NCBI GenBank assembly: GCA_007844125.1
Contig: CM017557.1
Coordinates: forward strand, 61,823,411 to 61,887,410
Length of the DNA: 64,000 nt
Source: Sinonovacula constricta
Lineage: Eukaryota; Mollusca; Bivalvia; Cardiida; Solecurtidae
Direction of reading: 5' to 3'
Each line of letters starts with the position of its first letter. Position 1 is the first letter of the stretch. The notes beneath the pieces were generated by a model. It did no database searches. It had not been told where the DNA came from and worked only from the letters and a program-made list of their open reading frames with translations. The position numbers and the translations under genes were made by a program. Below are positions 1 through 11,941 of the stretch, in pieces.

Positions 1-990
1 TTATTGCAGTTGAGAAACAAAAGTGAAGAATATCTTTTTTCAGAATATCTGGAATTTTTGTGACACATTTTAGAATTGTGGATATTTCAACAAATTAGAA
101 CCGATAAAACACGAATTTTCGGTTTCGAATAGTTCAGACACATTAAAATATAAAAAAATTTCTTTTAATGTACAAAGATATCAATGAAATGTTTTGCGTA
201 AATTGACCCGGTTGTCGTAAAATATCGTCTACTAATCTCCCTCAATCGCAATTACGTCATTTTGTATTTAGGCACTACTTTCTTAATCAGTAATTGGTAA
301 GAAAATAATTGAATTTACAATAAGTGATATAGGATGTACTGCATGTTCCCTTGGAAACGAATGATTAACCTCAAACTAAATTTGGCCTGTGAAGTCAGGT
401 ACAATTATGTTTCCAAGCACCTACCTTTCATATATTTTATTTGGGTCGTCTTACCATATGCTCAAAACATCCATATTTTCCAAGAATATAATTGTCATCG
501 TTTTCTTTATTTGTCTGGATCGACTGCATAAATGGACAACGTAATTTACGTCAACGACCAAAGAGAACTCTGTGCCATTTTATATATATTGTATCACAGT
601 CCAATGTCAAGTGAGTAAGGCGTGGAACCTCGGATCAAACGTATAGGCTTCGATCGTCAGACAAAACCAAGAAATTAAGTTCATGAAAGAACTGTTTTCC
701 CTCCATTGTCTCCTATTTGCTGGTTTTATCAAAGGATGAATAATATTTATAAGTTAAACTGATTTGGTTTCCTAAGCTATAAACTTGTTCAAAGTAAACT
801 TTCTGTGTCTACGCAAGGTTTAAGGAATTTTTCCGAGGTTAAGACATGGTCTGCAAATTGCTCTTGTATTATCGGCCATATGCTCTTTAGGCAATTGCCA
901 TTCACTAAGTTATGGCGATGAGACTGTTTACAGAACATCTGTTAAACGATATATTTTGTAGAAGTGGCCGAGTAGTTCCGAGTGGGTACT
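1..990. other. AT-rich non-coding stretch, nothing recognised
   Basis: No open frame here has the look of a conserved exon and no repeat family from elsewhere in the window was found. The last part, around 961-990, reads like a short tRNA-like head (GTGGCCGAGTAG) directly before the pentamer array. It could be a truncated SINE start, but it is too short to be sure. Confidence 0.4.
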
Positions 991-992
991 TC

Positions 993-1190
993 ATATATTA
1001 TATTATATTATATTATATTATATTATATTATATTATATTATATTATATTATATTATATTATATTATATTATATTATATTATATTATATTATATTATATTA
1101 TATTATGTCATGTTGTGTTGTGTTGTGTTGTGTTGTGTTGTGTTGTGTTGTGTTGTGTTGTGTTGCATTGCATTGCAATGCATTATATTA
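993..1190. repeat. Pentanucleotide microsatellite switching motif (TATTA to TGTGT to TGCAT)
   Basis: A five-base periodic tract. About 23 units of TATTA (993-1106) pass without losing the period into about 12 units of TGTGT (1107-1165), then a few TGCAT-type units before returning to AT-rich sequence. Period 5 leaves open frames on the plus strand that give a monotonous YYIIL then LCCVV peptide. These are a by-product of the repeat, not genes. Confidence 0.95.
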
Positions 1191-2040
1191 CACATGTATA
1201 TCATATCATATTATATATTCAAACTGTTTCCAGTTATTTCCAGTACAGACCAGTATGACACAAATGCACCGTAACTGGTTAAAATAACGACAATGTTTGT
1301 TGACGAGTCTAACGTAACAAAGTTGACACAAAGTTCCTGAGAATTCTTAAAAGTTTCTATTAGAGATCTCTCGACCTTTTAAGTTTTATTTTTTCTTATT
1401 CCGGGCCATTGCTGTGCTAATGTTTAAATCTAGTTGACCCAGTATCATGAAACTCAAACCTTGATTACCTGCCAAAGCTAGTCAAGTTAAGACAGCGCTG
1501 AATCTGTTTTAATATCTAAGTCTTTCATCTGTTTTATTTGACGTAAAGTATGTTCGATTTAAGACTTGACATGTATTAATTTCAAACTACAGTTTTATAA
1601 GTGCATAGTTCAGCAATAAGGGCCTTACTTTAAAATATCATATAAGTTTATTGCAACAGTAACAGCTGTTGGATTTGCTCAATTATAAAATGTTTTAAAT
1701 GTCCAAATTTAGCCCGTGATACTTTTGGGCATGTTTATAATTGAGAACATTTGAAGTGTTTCGAACACGCACAAAGAGATTGTACGTCTAAATATGTCTT
1801 TCTTAAACCTAAAGAGCATGTACTCAACCCCCTTTTTATGGAGCCAAGCAATACTAAGTACATGTTATAAATCAAGATTGTTCCGCGCAGATCCTTATAA
1901 ACCGCGCAATTATTTCCTCTCTTTTTGGGGTCTACTTTTTGTTTTACGACTTTTCATGTTGTGAGGATGGTTGACTTAGGAACGTCTCTAAAGGCAAACA
2001 ACGTTTAGCGTATGGACGTAACTAATAAAGATAATAAGCT
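1191..2040. other. AT-rich non-coding stretch, nothing recognised
   Basis: No coding exon, SINE or transposon end was recognised between the pentamer array and the TG microsatellite. Confidence 0.4.
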
Positions 2041-2252
<212 letters not shown>

Positions 2253-4480
2253 ATCTTTGTTTGCAAACACACAATTTGAACCTTAACTATATAGTTGGAG
2301 TTCGTTACAGTTGTAAGTCTTCGAAACTTCATTTAATTCTACTTAATCGCCGACTACAAGATCATTTTAAAATTAATATCTTCACATACAGGAGTAATAC
2401 TAGATGTTATGGTCAAATGATTTGGTTAGTGAGAAAATAATTTAATCTAAGATTAAATGTTGCTCCAATTACATATACGATTAAATAAGAGGATACTTCA
2501 AATTGACCTTATCAGTAAAATTTAACTTTTCATTATTGAATAGCAAAGAAACAAAACAATGATTATTTTACTAATGAATACACTTAAAGTATTTAGCTAC
2601 AGTCGTAAAGTCAATTACAATGTATCAGATGTGCCTTAATCGGTCTTAACAAATTAAATATTTATTTCATAATAAGAACTTATATTGAGCGAGTTAATCA
2701 CTTTATTCCATTACGATATCCGTTATTGTTTAACAATGTTTCACTTTTTATACCCAAAAATGTAAAACTGAACACTTGATCGCCTGTTTTCAACATCGCT
2801 TTAAAGCGACCTTGATGACATAGTTGCATGCGTGGGAACATTGAGTAAGACAGTCTTTTGTACATATTGAACGAAATACCAGTACTCGTTGCTATACACA
2901 CACAAAATATACTACTCAAAATTTGATAAGGATCACTTAAAAGAGTGTATTTATTGCTTTCCTTTAGTTTAAATGATAAAATATTTGCTGTAATTCTGAA
3001 AATTTGTTCATTTGGCATCAGGCTTTAATGAGCCAAAAAAAATGAGCTGTCAAACTGTTGAAGTGGAACAGCAGTTAAAACTTGGTAGGGGCAATAATTC
3101 GTAAAAAAAGAGGCGATCCCTATCAAATTTTGAGTAGTATAGGACAAACGCAAACCAGACCAAACTGTGTCCAAGCTGCTTTAACATCTACCCATAGGAT
3201 AATTGCCTCGAATATTATCTGGCTTTAACTCTCTCTTTGGCCTCCTGGGACTCACTCAAGAATACCGAAGTTTTCCCAAACAATAACACGGTGAATAATT
3301 CATCGACCTGATAAAAGATTTTACATAAGACAGACCCATGTATTCTCAGAAGTGTTTTGTTAATGAATAGTACCGAGTTACTAATAAAGCCTCGTTAGTA
3401 AGTGAACAAGAGATGTCCAGAGACAGCGCGCTCACCTTTTTTCAGAGCTGGTTAGTGTAATGTTAGCAGTTATAGAACTGACACAGACAAATCTAAGTCG
3501 AAAAAAGAGGAACAACTCAACCAACATTTATGTTATGGCTATCTGCCCTTGAAATGCGTTCTAAGTTAGACAGGGAACAAGTGTTCAAAGTATGAAGTAA
3601 ATATCTTTGACGGTTACAGATAGATGCATTAAAGGGTAAACCGACGCTGACGCTGACGCCGACGCCGACGCCGACTAGAAACATTTACATTTACAACCTT
3701 ACATTTGGCTCTACTTTCTACGATTGGTAGAGCTTAAATAGCCTGCTTTGCGGGATTCCAAAAGGCTGCAATGAATAGATGATCATATATGGATCTATAT
3801 ACCTCTCTATATGTCCAAAATAACTGTTGTTGTCTGCTCCCAGGCGCACATTTTGTAGATATGCTTAATTGCAAACTACACATGTTCACCACAATTTGAC
3901 ACTGTGTGTTAGTCTGTTTCTACCAATACAACACCAGTTAAGCCACAATTCCATATCGGTCAACATATAAATATATAATTAATTTATTTATTGATCTGGT
4001 AATCACAAATGTGGATATTTAGAACTATTTATTCAGGTTTTGGCCGATTCACAGCATTGTATACTTTACATGCTGAAGGTTGCATGTAAGATTTCCTTCG
4101 TTAGCGTGTAAGCACTTTTTAATGGGTAAAATGAATCGCCATTTACTGACTGGTTAAAATCAATTGGTTTGGAGTTGGTCTATCATGGTTGTAGAACTAC
4201 TTTCCTAATCTAACAGGTGATGCTTCCAATGTCAAGGTTACAGATGGCAGACATTTTGTTGTGGTTGCATATCTTGCTGAGTGGTTGTTGTAGTTGGTTT
4301 GTTTGGCTCAAACGCCACACCTACCTTAATTATTTATATATAGACAGTAAATGTGCAATAAGCGTGATTCCACACCTAGTGTAGAAAATAGCTTATACAA
4401 TATTGCATTTAATGATACGGACATTCCTCTACTAGCTAAATCAAACAACTACAATGGATTTAATATATCTGTGAGTGAGT
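2253..4480. other. Non-coding stretch with a short GACGCY hexamer run
   Basis: No gene was recognised. The only structured item is a short run of GACGCT/GACGCC hexamers at about 3644-3675. Confidence 0.4.
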
Positions 4481-4487
4481 TCGAGTC

Positions 4488-4660
4488 CCTTTCCGTGTCA
4501 AGGACTAAATGTGGGAAGGTTTTCCAGCCTTTGGTTCTACCCAGGCATTTGTCTGGGGTCTTCCTCCACTAAACTAGCTCGACTTCGACATTGTAATGTT
4601 CGTAATTGGTCGCTGAGATGTATTTCACATTAAAAAACAAACAAACAAAAAACACGTAAT
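4488..4660 (+). mobile_element. SINE family C, 5'-truncated copy
   Basis: This matches the 3' half of the tRNA-derived SINE seen more fully at 53421-53655. Shared landmarks are GGGAAGGTTTTCCAGC, a GGTTCTACCCAG segment and GTCTGGGGTCTTCCTCC. It ends in an A-rich tail of AAAC/AAAAC units. The tRNA-like head is missing, as expected for incomplete reverse transcription. Confidence 0.75.
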
Positions 4661-5169
4661 CATTGGACGATAACAACATTACCTCTGACCATTAGATTTT
4701 ATGTTAGGATACTTTTGTTATTTTATATTGTGTCGTATTAGGTTGGAAGCAATGAAAAAGCTACGCGATGGTTGTCATTTATTGTAGCTGTTTAAATTAA
4801 GCTCCAAACTTAGTTTATCTTCGAAAAAGCGCACGCGAGAATATGCGTTTGCATCAGTAAGAAATAGTACCCTGACTGGTTCGATATTGAAATAATTTAA
4901 TTTGAATTGGGGATCAAAAAAAGGGGTTGAATGCGCCTTATACGCGCAAACGTTGACAGGGAAAATTATGGAGGCACACTTTCGCCACCAGATAATTAAC
5001 ATTGTTCATTAAATTTTGATCAAGTTTTCAAGAAACGTTTTGAGATTTTCATGATATTTATCAGGCATTGCAAAACCTTATTTATTAAAATAATGTCAAA
5101 TAAATCTCGTAACTGAAAACGTTGCACGTTACTGCCATTTCTTCGCCTCCACTTACTAATTAATATTTA

Positions 5170-5612
5170 ATGATACCCAGTACAATACAATATAATAAGT
5201 ACAGTACGATAGGGTACATCACACAAAAGTTCAGTACAATGAAGTATAGTACGGTAAAGTGCAGAACAGTACAGTACAGTACGGTACGGTAAGGTACAGT
5301 ACACTACAGTACAGAGATGGGATTTGCCGACATTATTGCAGATACTGTGCAGCGACATTCCTATCATTATAGAACATGGGCACTTATGAGGTGCCCAGGG
5401 ACTGAACCCGGCCGGTCCATTATACTGACACCGACGAGTCAGGCGTAATGCTGTCCCCTTAGCCCCTTAGGAGGGAAGCCACTAGTACCAACTATAAAGT
5501 CTTTGGTTTGACCCGGCCGGGATTTGAACCCACGAGCTCCCAATCCGCAAGCCGACGCTCTACCACCTGAGCTATTGCGGCCTGTACAGAACAGTACAAT
5601 ACAGTACAAATA
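5170..5612. repeat. Degenerate (GTACA)n pentamer tract split by a SINE
   Basis: Imperfect five-base units (GTACA, GTACG, GTACT) run from about 5170 to 5312 and resume at about 5583-5612. The gap between the two parts is exactly one SINE-A copy. Confidence 0.85.
5313..5582 (-). mobile_element. tRNA-derived SINE family A inside the GTACA tract
   Basis: Read on the minus strand, the copy starts with a tRNA-like head holding an A box (TAGCTCAGGTGGTAGAGCG) and a B box (GGGTTCAAATCCC). A body follows with GTCTTTGGTTTGACC read in reverse, GACTCGTCGGTGTCAGTATA and a TGCTATAATGATAG-type 3' part. Other copies of the family are at 24181, 47103, 47714, 52951 and 62850. Confidence 0.9.
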
Positions 5613-5950
5613 TAGTCATACTAGTTCCATTCGAGTTTCGACCGCTCTTTTTTAATAAACCGAATAATAAATGGGAATGGAGAAGACCGAGGGTGTCCTA
5701 TTATGACATGTTATTTTAGATTAAAGGTATCGTCGAAAACTTTTAAAAACGTCTTGAAAACACATGTTTTAAAATAATAACTGTTTTCAAGAAAATATCT
5801 TTTATGTCTGATAAAAAATAAATAACATGCGTGTAGTGGCGGCATAGAACACACACACGCCAAAAATCCAGTTGAGATAATATTATCATATGCATGTACA
5901 TGTGTATGTTGTAAACTGTATGTACTTTTACGTTACCAGATAGCTACGGT

Positions 5951-6125
5951 CAGGAATGGATCCGTGGGTGGGGAGAAGGGAGATGTTTCAGCCCACCCAC
6001 CCCCACCACCTACAACCAGGCAAAATAACAGAGTTGTGAAAACATATATATGTAAACTTAAAAACACTAAGCTTTTAAAGTAAATTTTGTCTGTTGACTG
6101 CTTAGACCGAAGTTAGGGTCCCTTG

Positions 6126-6171
<46 letters not shown>

Positions 6172-6251
6172 AGTATTTACTGCGATAAAGTTAAATGGAT
6201 CTTGATTCATATCCCCACCCCACCCACCAAAGTTTTCTGGATCCGCCCCTG
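5951..6251. mobile_element. Non-autonomous hAT-like element F, copy 1
   Basis: The right end reads in reverse as CAGGGGCGGATCCAG, and the left end as CAGGAATGGATCCG, giving a short TIR of the type common in hAT elements. The flanking 8-mers GCTACGGT and ACTAAAGT agree at 5 of 8 positions, consistent with an old 8-bp target duplication. No transposase is encoded. The interior shares a long stretch with copies at 20800 and 57130 (AAGCTTTTAAAGTAAATTTT and GTCTGTTGACTGCTTAG). The short TA run of the other copies is expanded here to a (TA)n microsatellite at 6128-6169. Confidence 0.8.
6128..6169. repeat. (TA)n microsatellite within element F
   Basis: About 21 TA units. At the same position the two other F copies have only TATATATATC, so the expansion happened after insertion. 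Confidence 0.95.
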
Positions 6252-7420
6252 ACTAAAGTATCCTTTTTTGCAAAAAATGATAATTAAATGGTGGAAAGAA
6301 TATGCAACCATAGACGGTAAGTATTTTTACTATCCTGTAACTACAATAGAGTTCTAGCTTTCTATGCTGATAAAAAACTTTGAAACAATAAAACACCAAT
6401 TTTGGAGACACGTCAGACAATTAATGAGAACCGTTTCAGCTTAATTGTTACAGAAAATCATTGATACGATCTTCGGATTGTAGAAATCTTATTCCTCTGG
6501 CAGTTGTTTAAAGATATTTAATGATAATCTCATAGTTAAACTTGAAATTATGTCCCCAGTTGATGTCAATGGCAGCTTTAATACAAAGCAAATCGCATTT
6601 CGTCATCTAAATAATATACAATTGTTTCCGATAATCTTTTGGCATTTGTGTAATTTGTAATCCTCACAAATATTTTGGATTTAAGACTCTAGAAGAAGCA
6701 ATTGGGCACAAGGTTAAAGCTTAATATCATTTTGCTTTATTTGTCATAAAACATTTTAAACTGAAATTGCTTTGGTAAAAGTTTCCATTTTCCATAATAT
6801 CGAAATTCAGGGTGTTAGAATTTATGATTTATTTTTGATTACATCGAAACAAAATAATACAAATGGAATTTTCGCATTTTTCTTCAACTTATCTCAAGTC
6901 AAATTAAAATATATTGTTGTTTATTAAGGTTTTCGAAAAAGAATTCGAATTTTGTTTTTGTAACTGCTAATGTGGCCTCCGATACCCTGTGACAGATAAT
7001 AATGTTATAAAATTAATGTTTCCCCTATTGAATGATATATACACAACGAAGTTAAATATTTATGGAATCAATTCATATTTAGCATTTATTACCACAAACG
7101 CGTAAACGGCGAAATATTTTTTTTATCTTGTCATTTCAATAGACAACAATGTTGCATAAAAATGAATCGGTCAACAAAATTATGTTCTACATTAGTAACA
7201 ATATGCATAGACAATAGCTGAAACTTAATCTTGTGAAATTGAGAAAACGATTATACAAAGTTAAATAACCCATGGTTTACATTGAGAAAGTAACAGGAAT
7301 AGTTTTGAAGTATATACAAGAATGTAAATAAGGTCAGAAAAAAATATATAAATAATGCTATTATACAACTAAAAATTAAATTAAAAAATTAAAGCTACTT
7401 TGTCATAGTTGATAATTTTA
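6252..7420. other. AT-rich non-coding stretch, nothing recognised
   Basis: Very AT-rich with no exon-like open frame and no recognised repeat. Confidence 0.4.
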
Positions 7421-7600
7421 CAACTTAACTCAAATGAACTTGACTCAATTCAACTCAACTCAACTTTATTGAAAACATTAACGCTCTAAGCGGTCAATAA
7501 GCAATTTAGCATACAATGCAAATAATAGATAATAACAAATTCCAGTGCAAATAAATCATCAACACGGGAAATCAATGAAAAAGACTTTAACCTCTATGAC
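7421..7600 (-). mobile_element. Possible retroposon 3' end with TTGAG tail
   Basis: Read on the minus strand, this segment ends AATAAAGTTGAGTTGAGTTG, meaning a unique body with a short tail of five-base units. Such tails mark the 3' ends of some LINE and SINE retroposons. No coding remnant of a reverse transcriptase was seen and only one copy is in the window, so the call is tentative. Confidence 0.35.
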
Positions 7601-8186
7601 GTAACGTGTAAACTAAGCGTCTCGTGACCTTAGTTGATTTTAACATGTTTGTGTGCCACATGTAAACCCCGTCTGTTACCATTTGTTTCATGTACATGTT
7701 AAATCTTTAATTTAAAAGCAAATCTTTGTTGAACCAACTTAAAACAAGAAAATTTCAATATTTCTCAGATTTTATAAGAACATGTTGTCCTTTAAAATGT
7801 GTTGGCTTTATTGTTGTTAAGAGTCAGTTGTGTCGCAACGGGTTTTATATAGTTTAAGCAATTTTTAGATATTTTTCCCCAACTACGTACGTGGGTATAT
7901 AAGTCACGTGTACACTTCATTCATAAAAGTACAATAATGGGCCCAATTATGGCTTAATTATAAAATAACTGTGAAGATTGGATCGTTTGGTGCTACTTGT
8001 CATGTACATTACTTGATGTGACAACAATGGATATACATGTAGTTATTTGACGAGACTAAACCTTCAACTGGAAAAAGCGCTGAATAGTTGTTATGCTGCG
8101 ACGGACTACATAAACTCTTGACGCAAAATTTCAATAAATTTTGTATAAATCATGTCTGGATTTTAGATTTGATAAAATTAAGTATT

Positions 8187-9010
8187 TTAAAGGATGTATC
8201 CGACAGTTTGCCTATATTTAATATATGTATTAACTTCTTAACCATACTTTTGAGAATTTATGTACAATTCATGCTTAAACTTATATTTTCGGTTAAGTAA
8301 AGCCCATTGATAACATTGACTGAGTTGTTAAACAATGAAATCTTGAAATATATTGCTTTAAATGTTCATTATTTCCAAATCTATAAAAAAGCACGATGGG
8401 AAATTTTGCTAAAATAGATATTGACGTCAGAGATGATTAGCCGGATGTTCATGTAAAGTGAGCTCGACAGTAAACAATCGTAACAACTCGGCCATTTCCG
8501 TAACTTTTGGAAAATAACCTCGTAAACCATAGTAGTGATACAACCATCTACTTATAGATTCAGTGATATGGTCGGTTGTAATTCGGCTAACTTAGCGCGT
8601 TTGTTTAAATATGGCGACCTTCGATACCATGTAGAAAAACCTAAATCCATTAAAACACTCGATCAAACAATGAAAATCTCATGCTTACCTATTATTCAGT
8701 GTGTATTTAGAATTTCGTATTTTATTGTTCACAGTGATCACGCGAGGTCACAATCAGGGACGGACTACTTTCTCTGCATATGATTCCCGAGGTCTATTTC
8801 CGAAGAAATCGCCGAGGGGTCCCGATTGCGACAGTAAATTGTCACGTGGTTTTCTTAGTTTATAAATAGCGAGCTGTGCAGTGTGTCTCAGATAGCAAAT
8901 ACCTTTTTGTAATGACAACTGTGGTGTTACACCTCACTTTTACATAGATGTGGGGCACCAATAAATAGCATTGCCCTGGATCTTTTCAGGTAAAAGTTTG
9001 CATGAGATAA
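8187..9010 (-). mobile_element. D-TIR element fragment interrupted by E-TIR copy 1
   Basis: It starts TTTTAAAGGATGTATCCGAC, resembling the TTAAAGGTGGTATC ends of other D-TIR copies. It contains the conserved CTAAAATAGATATTGACGTC and TAAATAGCGAGCTGTGCAG segments found in reverse at 14641 and 23285. A separate 354-bp element (8475-8828) sits in its middle. The far end was not located. Confidence 0.55.
8475..8828. mobile_element. E-TIR non-autonomous DNA transposon, copy 1
   Basis: A 354-bp element with inverted ends CAATCGTAACAACTCGG and (right end, reversed) CAATCGGGACCCCTCGG. It is flanked by a perfect 10-bp direct repeat CGACAGTAAA at 8465-8474 and 8829-8838. A 9-10 bp target duplication fits Mutator-like elements. 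No transposase is present; the open frame inside it is not a gene. Confidence 0.85.
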
Positions 9011-11030
9011 AAGAAAATGGTCCAAACTTTCTGATACAACTATTAATACGTCGCCAGGTACATTTATGTTAACAATTGATAGCCTTAAGCTACCATTTGT
9101 GACAGTGGAGAAAGACAAACATCAATCTCCCATGCAGAGTTGTCGTTCGTTCCTCTCTCAGACACCTCTGCAATGGGCTCACGTGAAGATTTTTGACGAA
9201 AATTTTAAAGTGTTATTTTAAGGATATTTTCAAATTAAAATAATACTTCTACATAAAATGAATAAACATCTTCTAAAAAGACATATATTAAAGTAAATAA
9301 TTAAAGATATTTAATTAATTCAAGCGCACTATTTTTGGAAGCATAACATTAATGCGCATTTGTAAATAAACATGGACGTGATCCACGGGGCAGTTTTGAA
9401 AGTCACGTGGATCGAAAGTAGTCCCGACATTAAGTGAGCCAAAAACAGAGGGGAATGTATGAGCCGATGGTAGAGAGTGGACAAATATCTGTAGATCCAG
9501 CATTGCTCTTTATGTTGTTTTATGTTTATTAAATATTGTCAGATAGTGTTATGATGATAATATAATATTTTACACACTTTACCTATCACACTTTAACACT
9601 TTGTCTTAAAAGTTCAATTAGGTTTCTAAGCTTTTTTAAAGATCAATTGAGTTCAAGTCTTTTGTATTCTAATACGGTTCTGTTAATAAAGTTTCTTTTC
9701 TACACAAAAACGACACGTTCGAACAGATGCGATTTTTCATTTTTATAATATTCCTTGTATTGATCAAAAAAGAAGTCTGTTATTTCTTTTTGATCACACA
9801 AAACTGACCTTTTTTCCAACGGATATTCTGACTATAAAGTTCTGTATGTTCAAATTTATTTTCATTTATATCTTTATTCATCCACGAAACAGTTTCTGTT
9901 TCCAAATTTAATAATTTGTACAATATAGTTAGTTTCCTCACTGAATTTATGCACTCATCAGTAGAGGAAAAAAAATCTGAAAAATACCAACCTTACAGGC
10001 AGCTAGTGTCTCATGGTTCTCAATTTTGCCAACACATAGTTTATACTTAACCATTACAGTACGAAAGAATTGTATGTGTCCCATCGTACTAATTTGCTAT
10101 TTTATTGGAAATGTTGACAGAAATATAGTGCAGACTATGCAATATTGATGTTCTGCATTATTTTCCGAGGACATCACATCGACATACTAATTGTCATTAT
10201 AGGGAAGTGAATAGTTATGCTTGTGCTGTTTGGAGTGTATGATGACTTTCTTGTGATACGCAGGTTACCAATCATCAAACACTTCCATTTCCTTTTTTAA
10301 ATAACAAATCTCTATAAGTAAGTAAATGGATTTAAAGCTTACATTTATACAAAAGTAAGAATTTTCATTGTTTGTTATTGCAAAGTCTATCGTCTTCAGA
10401 CGATAAAGTCCAAGAATTCCAATTAAAAGGACCTCAAGGGAGAAAATTTCCATTTCACCAGTGTACCCCATTGAGTTGTTGTCTCGATCGAGAATCGGTC
10501 CACTCGATTTATAAGAGCACTCTTTATCCCATGTATTGGAACATAGCCATTTATAAAATATATCTGTATAAGGTCTGCACTTATCAACCTTTCTTAAATA
10601 TCTCGGAATACAAATATGTGATTTCAGATTTTTCGTTGTGAGTTTTTTTTAACCATTTTATGGTCTCAGGATTATAAAGTATACATCGTTATGCTAAATT
10701 TGTAGTTTCTGAAAAGTTTTCAAAAAATCAGTACGTTTTAAATACGTTTTGTAGCTTACTCCCATATTGTTCTTAATCTATTTACCCGTTCAATTTTGCG
10801 TTTCCTATCATGGTTCACATCATTGACTTACTTAAATTGCATCCACGTTGAAGCGTGGCACCCTATCTGGAAATTAGGCAACGGGCTGGTGGTGTAGTCT
10901 TCATGTGATTCAAATTCCTCGGAGGAATCCGGACAAGTCGTAAAAATGTCCGAGTGGTTACTATGTGTAGGTGTTATCGTCGCCGCGCGAGATAAGTATT
11001 TAAAAGGCTAGGTGCGGCATGTATATGTAA
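9011..11030. other. Non-coding stretch, nothing recognised
   Basis: No exon, SINE or paired transposon ends were recognised. A short GC-richer palindromic patch near 10910-10970 (CCTCGGAGGAATCCGGAC) may be a degraded TIR element, but no matching ends were found. Confidence 0.35.
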
Positions 11031-11044
11031 TCCTTCCTGGAAAA

Positions 11045-11412
11045 CAATCGGAACACCTCGGATAATTCATGAATCATCTCTCGGATGTATGTAGGCAGTA
11101 GGATCACCTCGGCCATTTCCCTAAATGGGACTACTTTTGAGACAGACGTCAAAATAAAGATGGCAGCTTGGGTGACAGCTCACGACAATGCGATGCCTGT
11201 AAAACTTCAATTTGTGGCGGCTTCAATTTTAAATCATCCAATTTTAATTTACCCAGCGCTGCATACATGTTTTGTGCGAAATACATTGTAGGCATATTCT
11301 TCTTCCGCCTTCCGGCGAACAAAACGATCGTGATTTCAGTAAGTACCCTTGCACCAGATATATCCGAGGGATAATTGTCCCGAGAACGGAATTACCCGAG
11401 GAGTTCCGATTG
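11045..11412. mobile_element. E-TIR non-autonomous DNA transposon, copy 2
   Basis: A 368-bp element with ends CAATCGGAACACCTCGG and (reversed right end) CAATCGGAACTCCTCGG, which differ at one base. It is flanked by a perfect 9-bp direct repeat CCTGGAAAA at 11036-11044 and 11413-11421. The near-identical TIRs suggest a younger insertion than copy 1. No coding capacity. Confidence 0.88.
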
Positions 11413-11628
11413 CCTGGAAAAGTCGTTTGAATGGCGCCATGTTGTTCTATAAACAAATGAAATGCGACGCTTTTATAAATCAAACTAATTGTATTAGTTA
11501 AATAAAATCATTAATATATGTAATTTAAAAAAGAAACACTAGAAATTGTTAATGTTTCAAATGTGGGTGTTGTAAATCTGTGCAGTTTCACAGTCGATTT
11601 GTTGTTAGGCTGTGTTCCCTTGTTACAA

Positions 11629-11932
11629 CCGGATCTGGTAGCGCAATCGGTAGAGTGTCGGTTCTAGGAACGGGAAGTCCCGGGTTCAATCCCGGATCGC
11701 GACATACAAAAGTCGTTAAAAATTGTAGTGGTATAGCTCCCTTGCCAACGCTCAAGAAAATATAGTTCCTGGTTGATCCGGTGTCAGGATAATGTGACTG
11801 GGTGTGGTATCATGCCAGGTGTTATCGGCACGCTATACACAGTGAAGGCAACACTATATCTGCTTCAAGGGGACATCGTCTCCAGATAACTGCAATACTG
11901 TTGACAAGACGATAAACCCAACAAACAAATCT
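11629..11932 (+). mobile_element. tRNA-derived SINE family B, full copy with target duplication
   Basis: The tRNA-like head has an A box (TGGTAGCGCAATCGGTAGAG) and a B box (GGGTTCAATCCC). The body contains GGTGTCAGGATAATGTGAC and a GTGGTATCATGCCAGGTGTT segment, and the 3' end is ACGATAAACCCAACAAACAA. A 9-bp direct repeat CTTGTTACA flanks it at 11620-11628 and 11933-11941, which shows an intact insertion. Other copies are at 57538, 58328 and 61031. Confidence 0.92.
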
Positions 11933-11941
11933 CTTGTTACA

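Noticed and set aside
10265..10641. Overlapping frames on both strands near 10.3-10.6 kb
   Set aside because: Short, overlapping in opposite directions, AT-biased and without splice signals or recognisable motifs.
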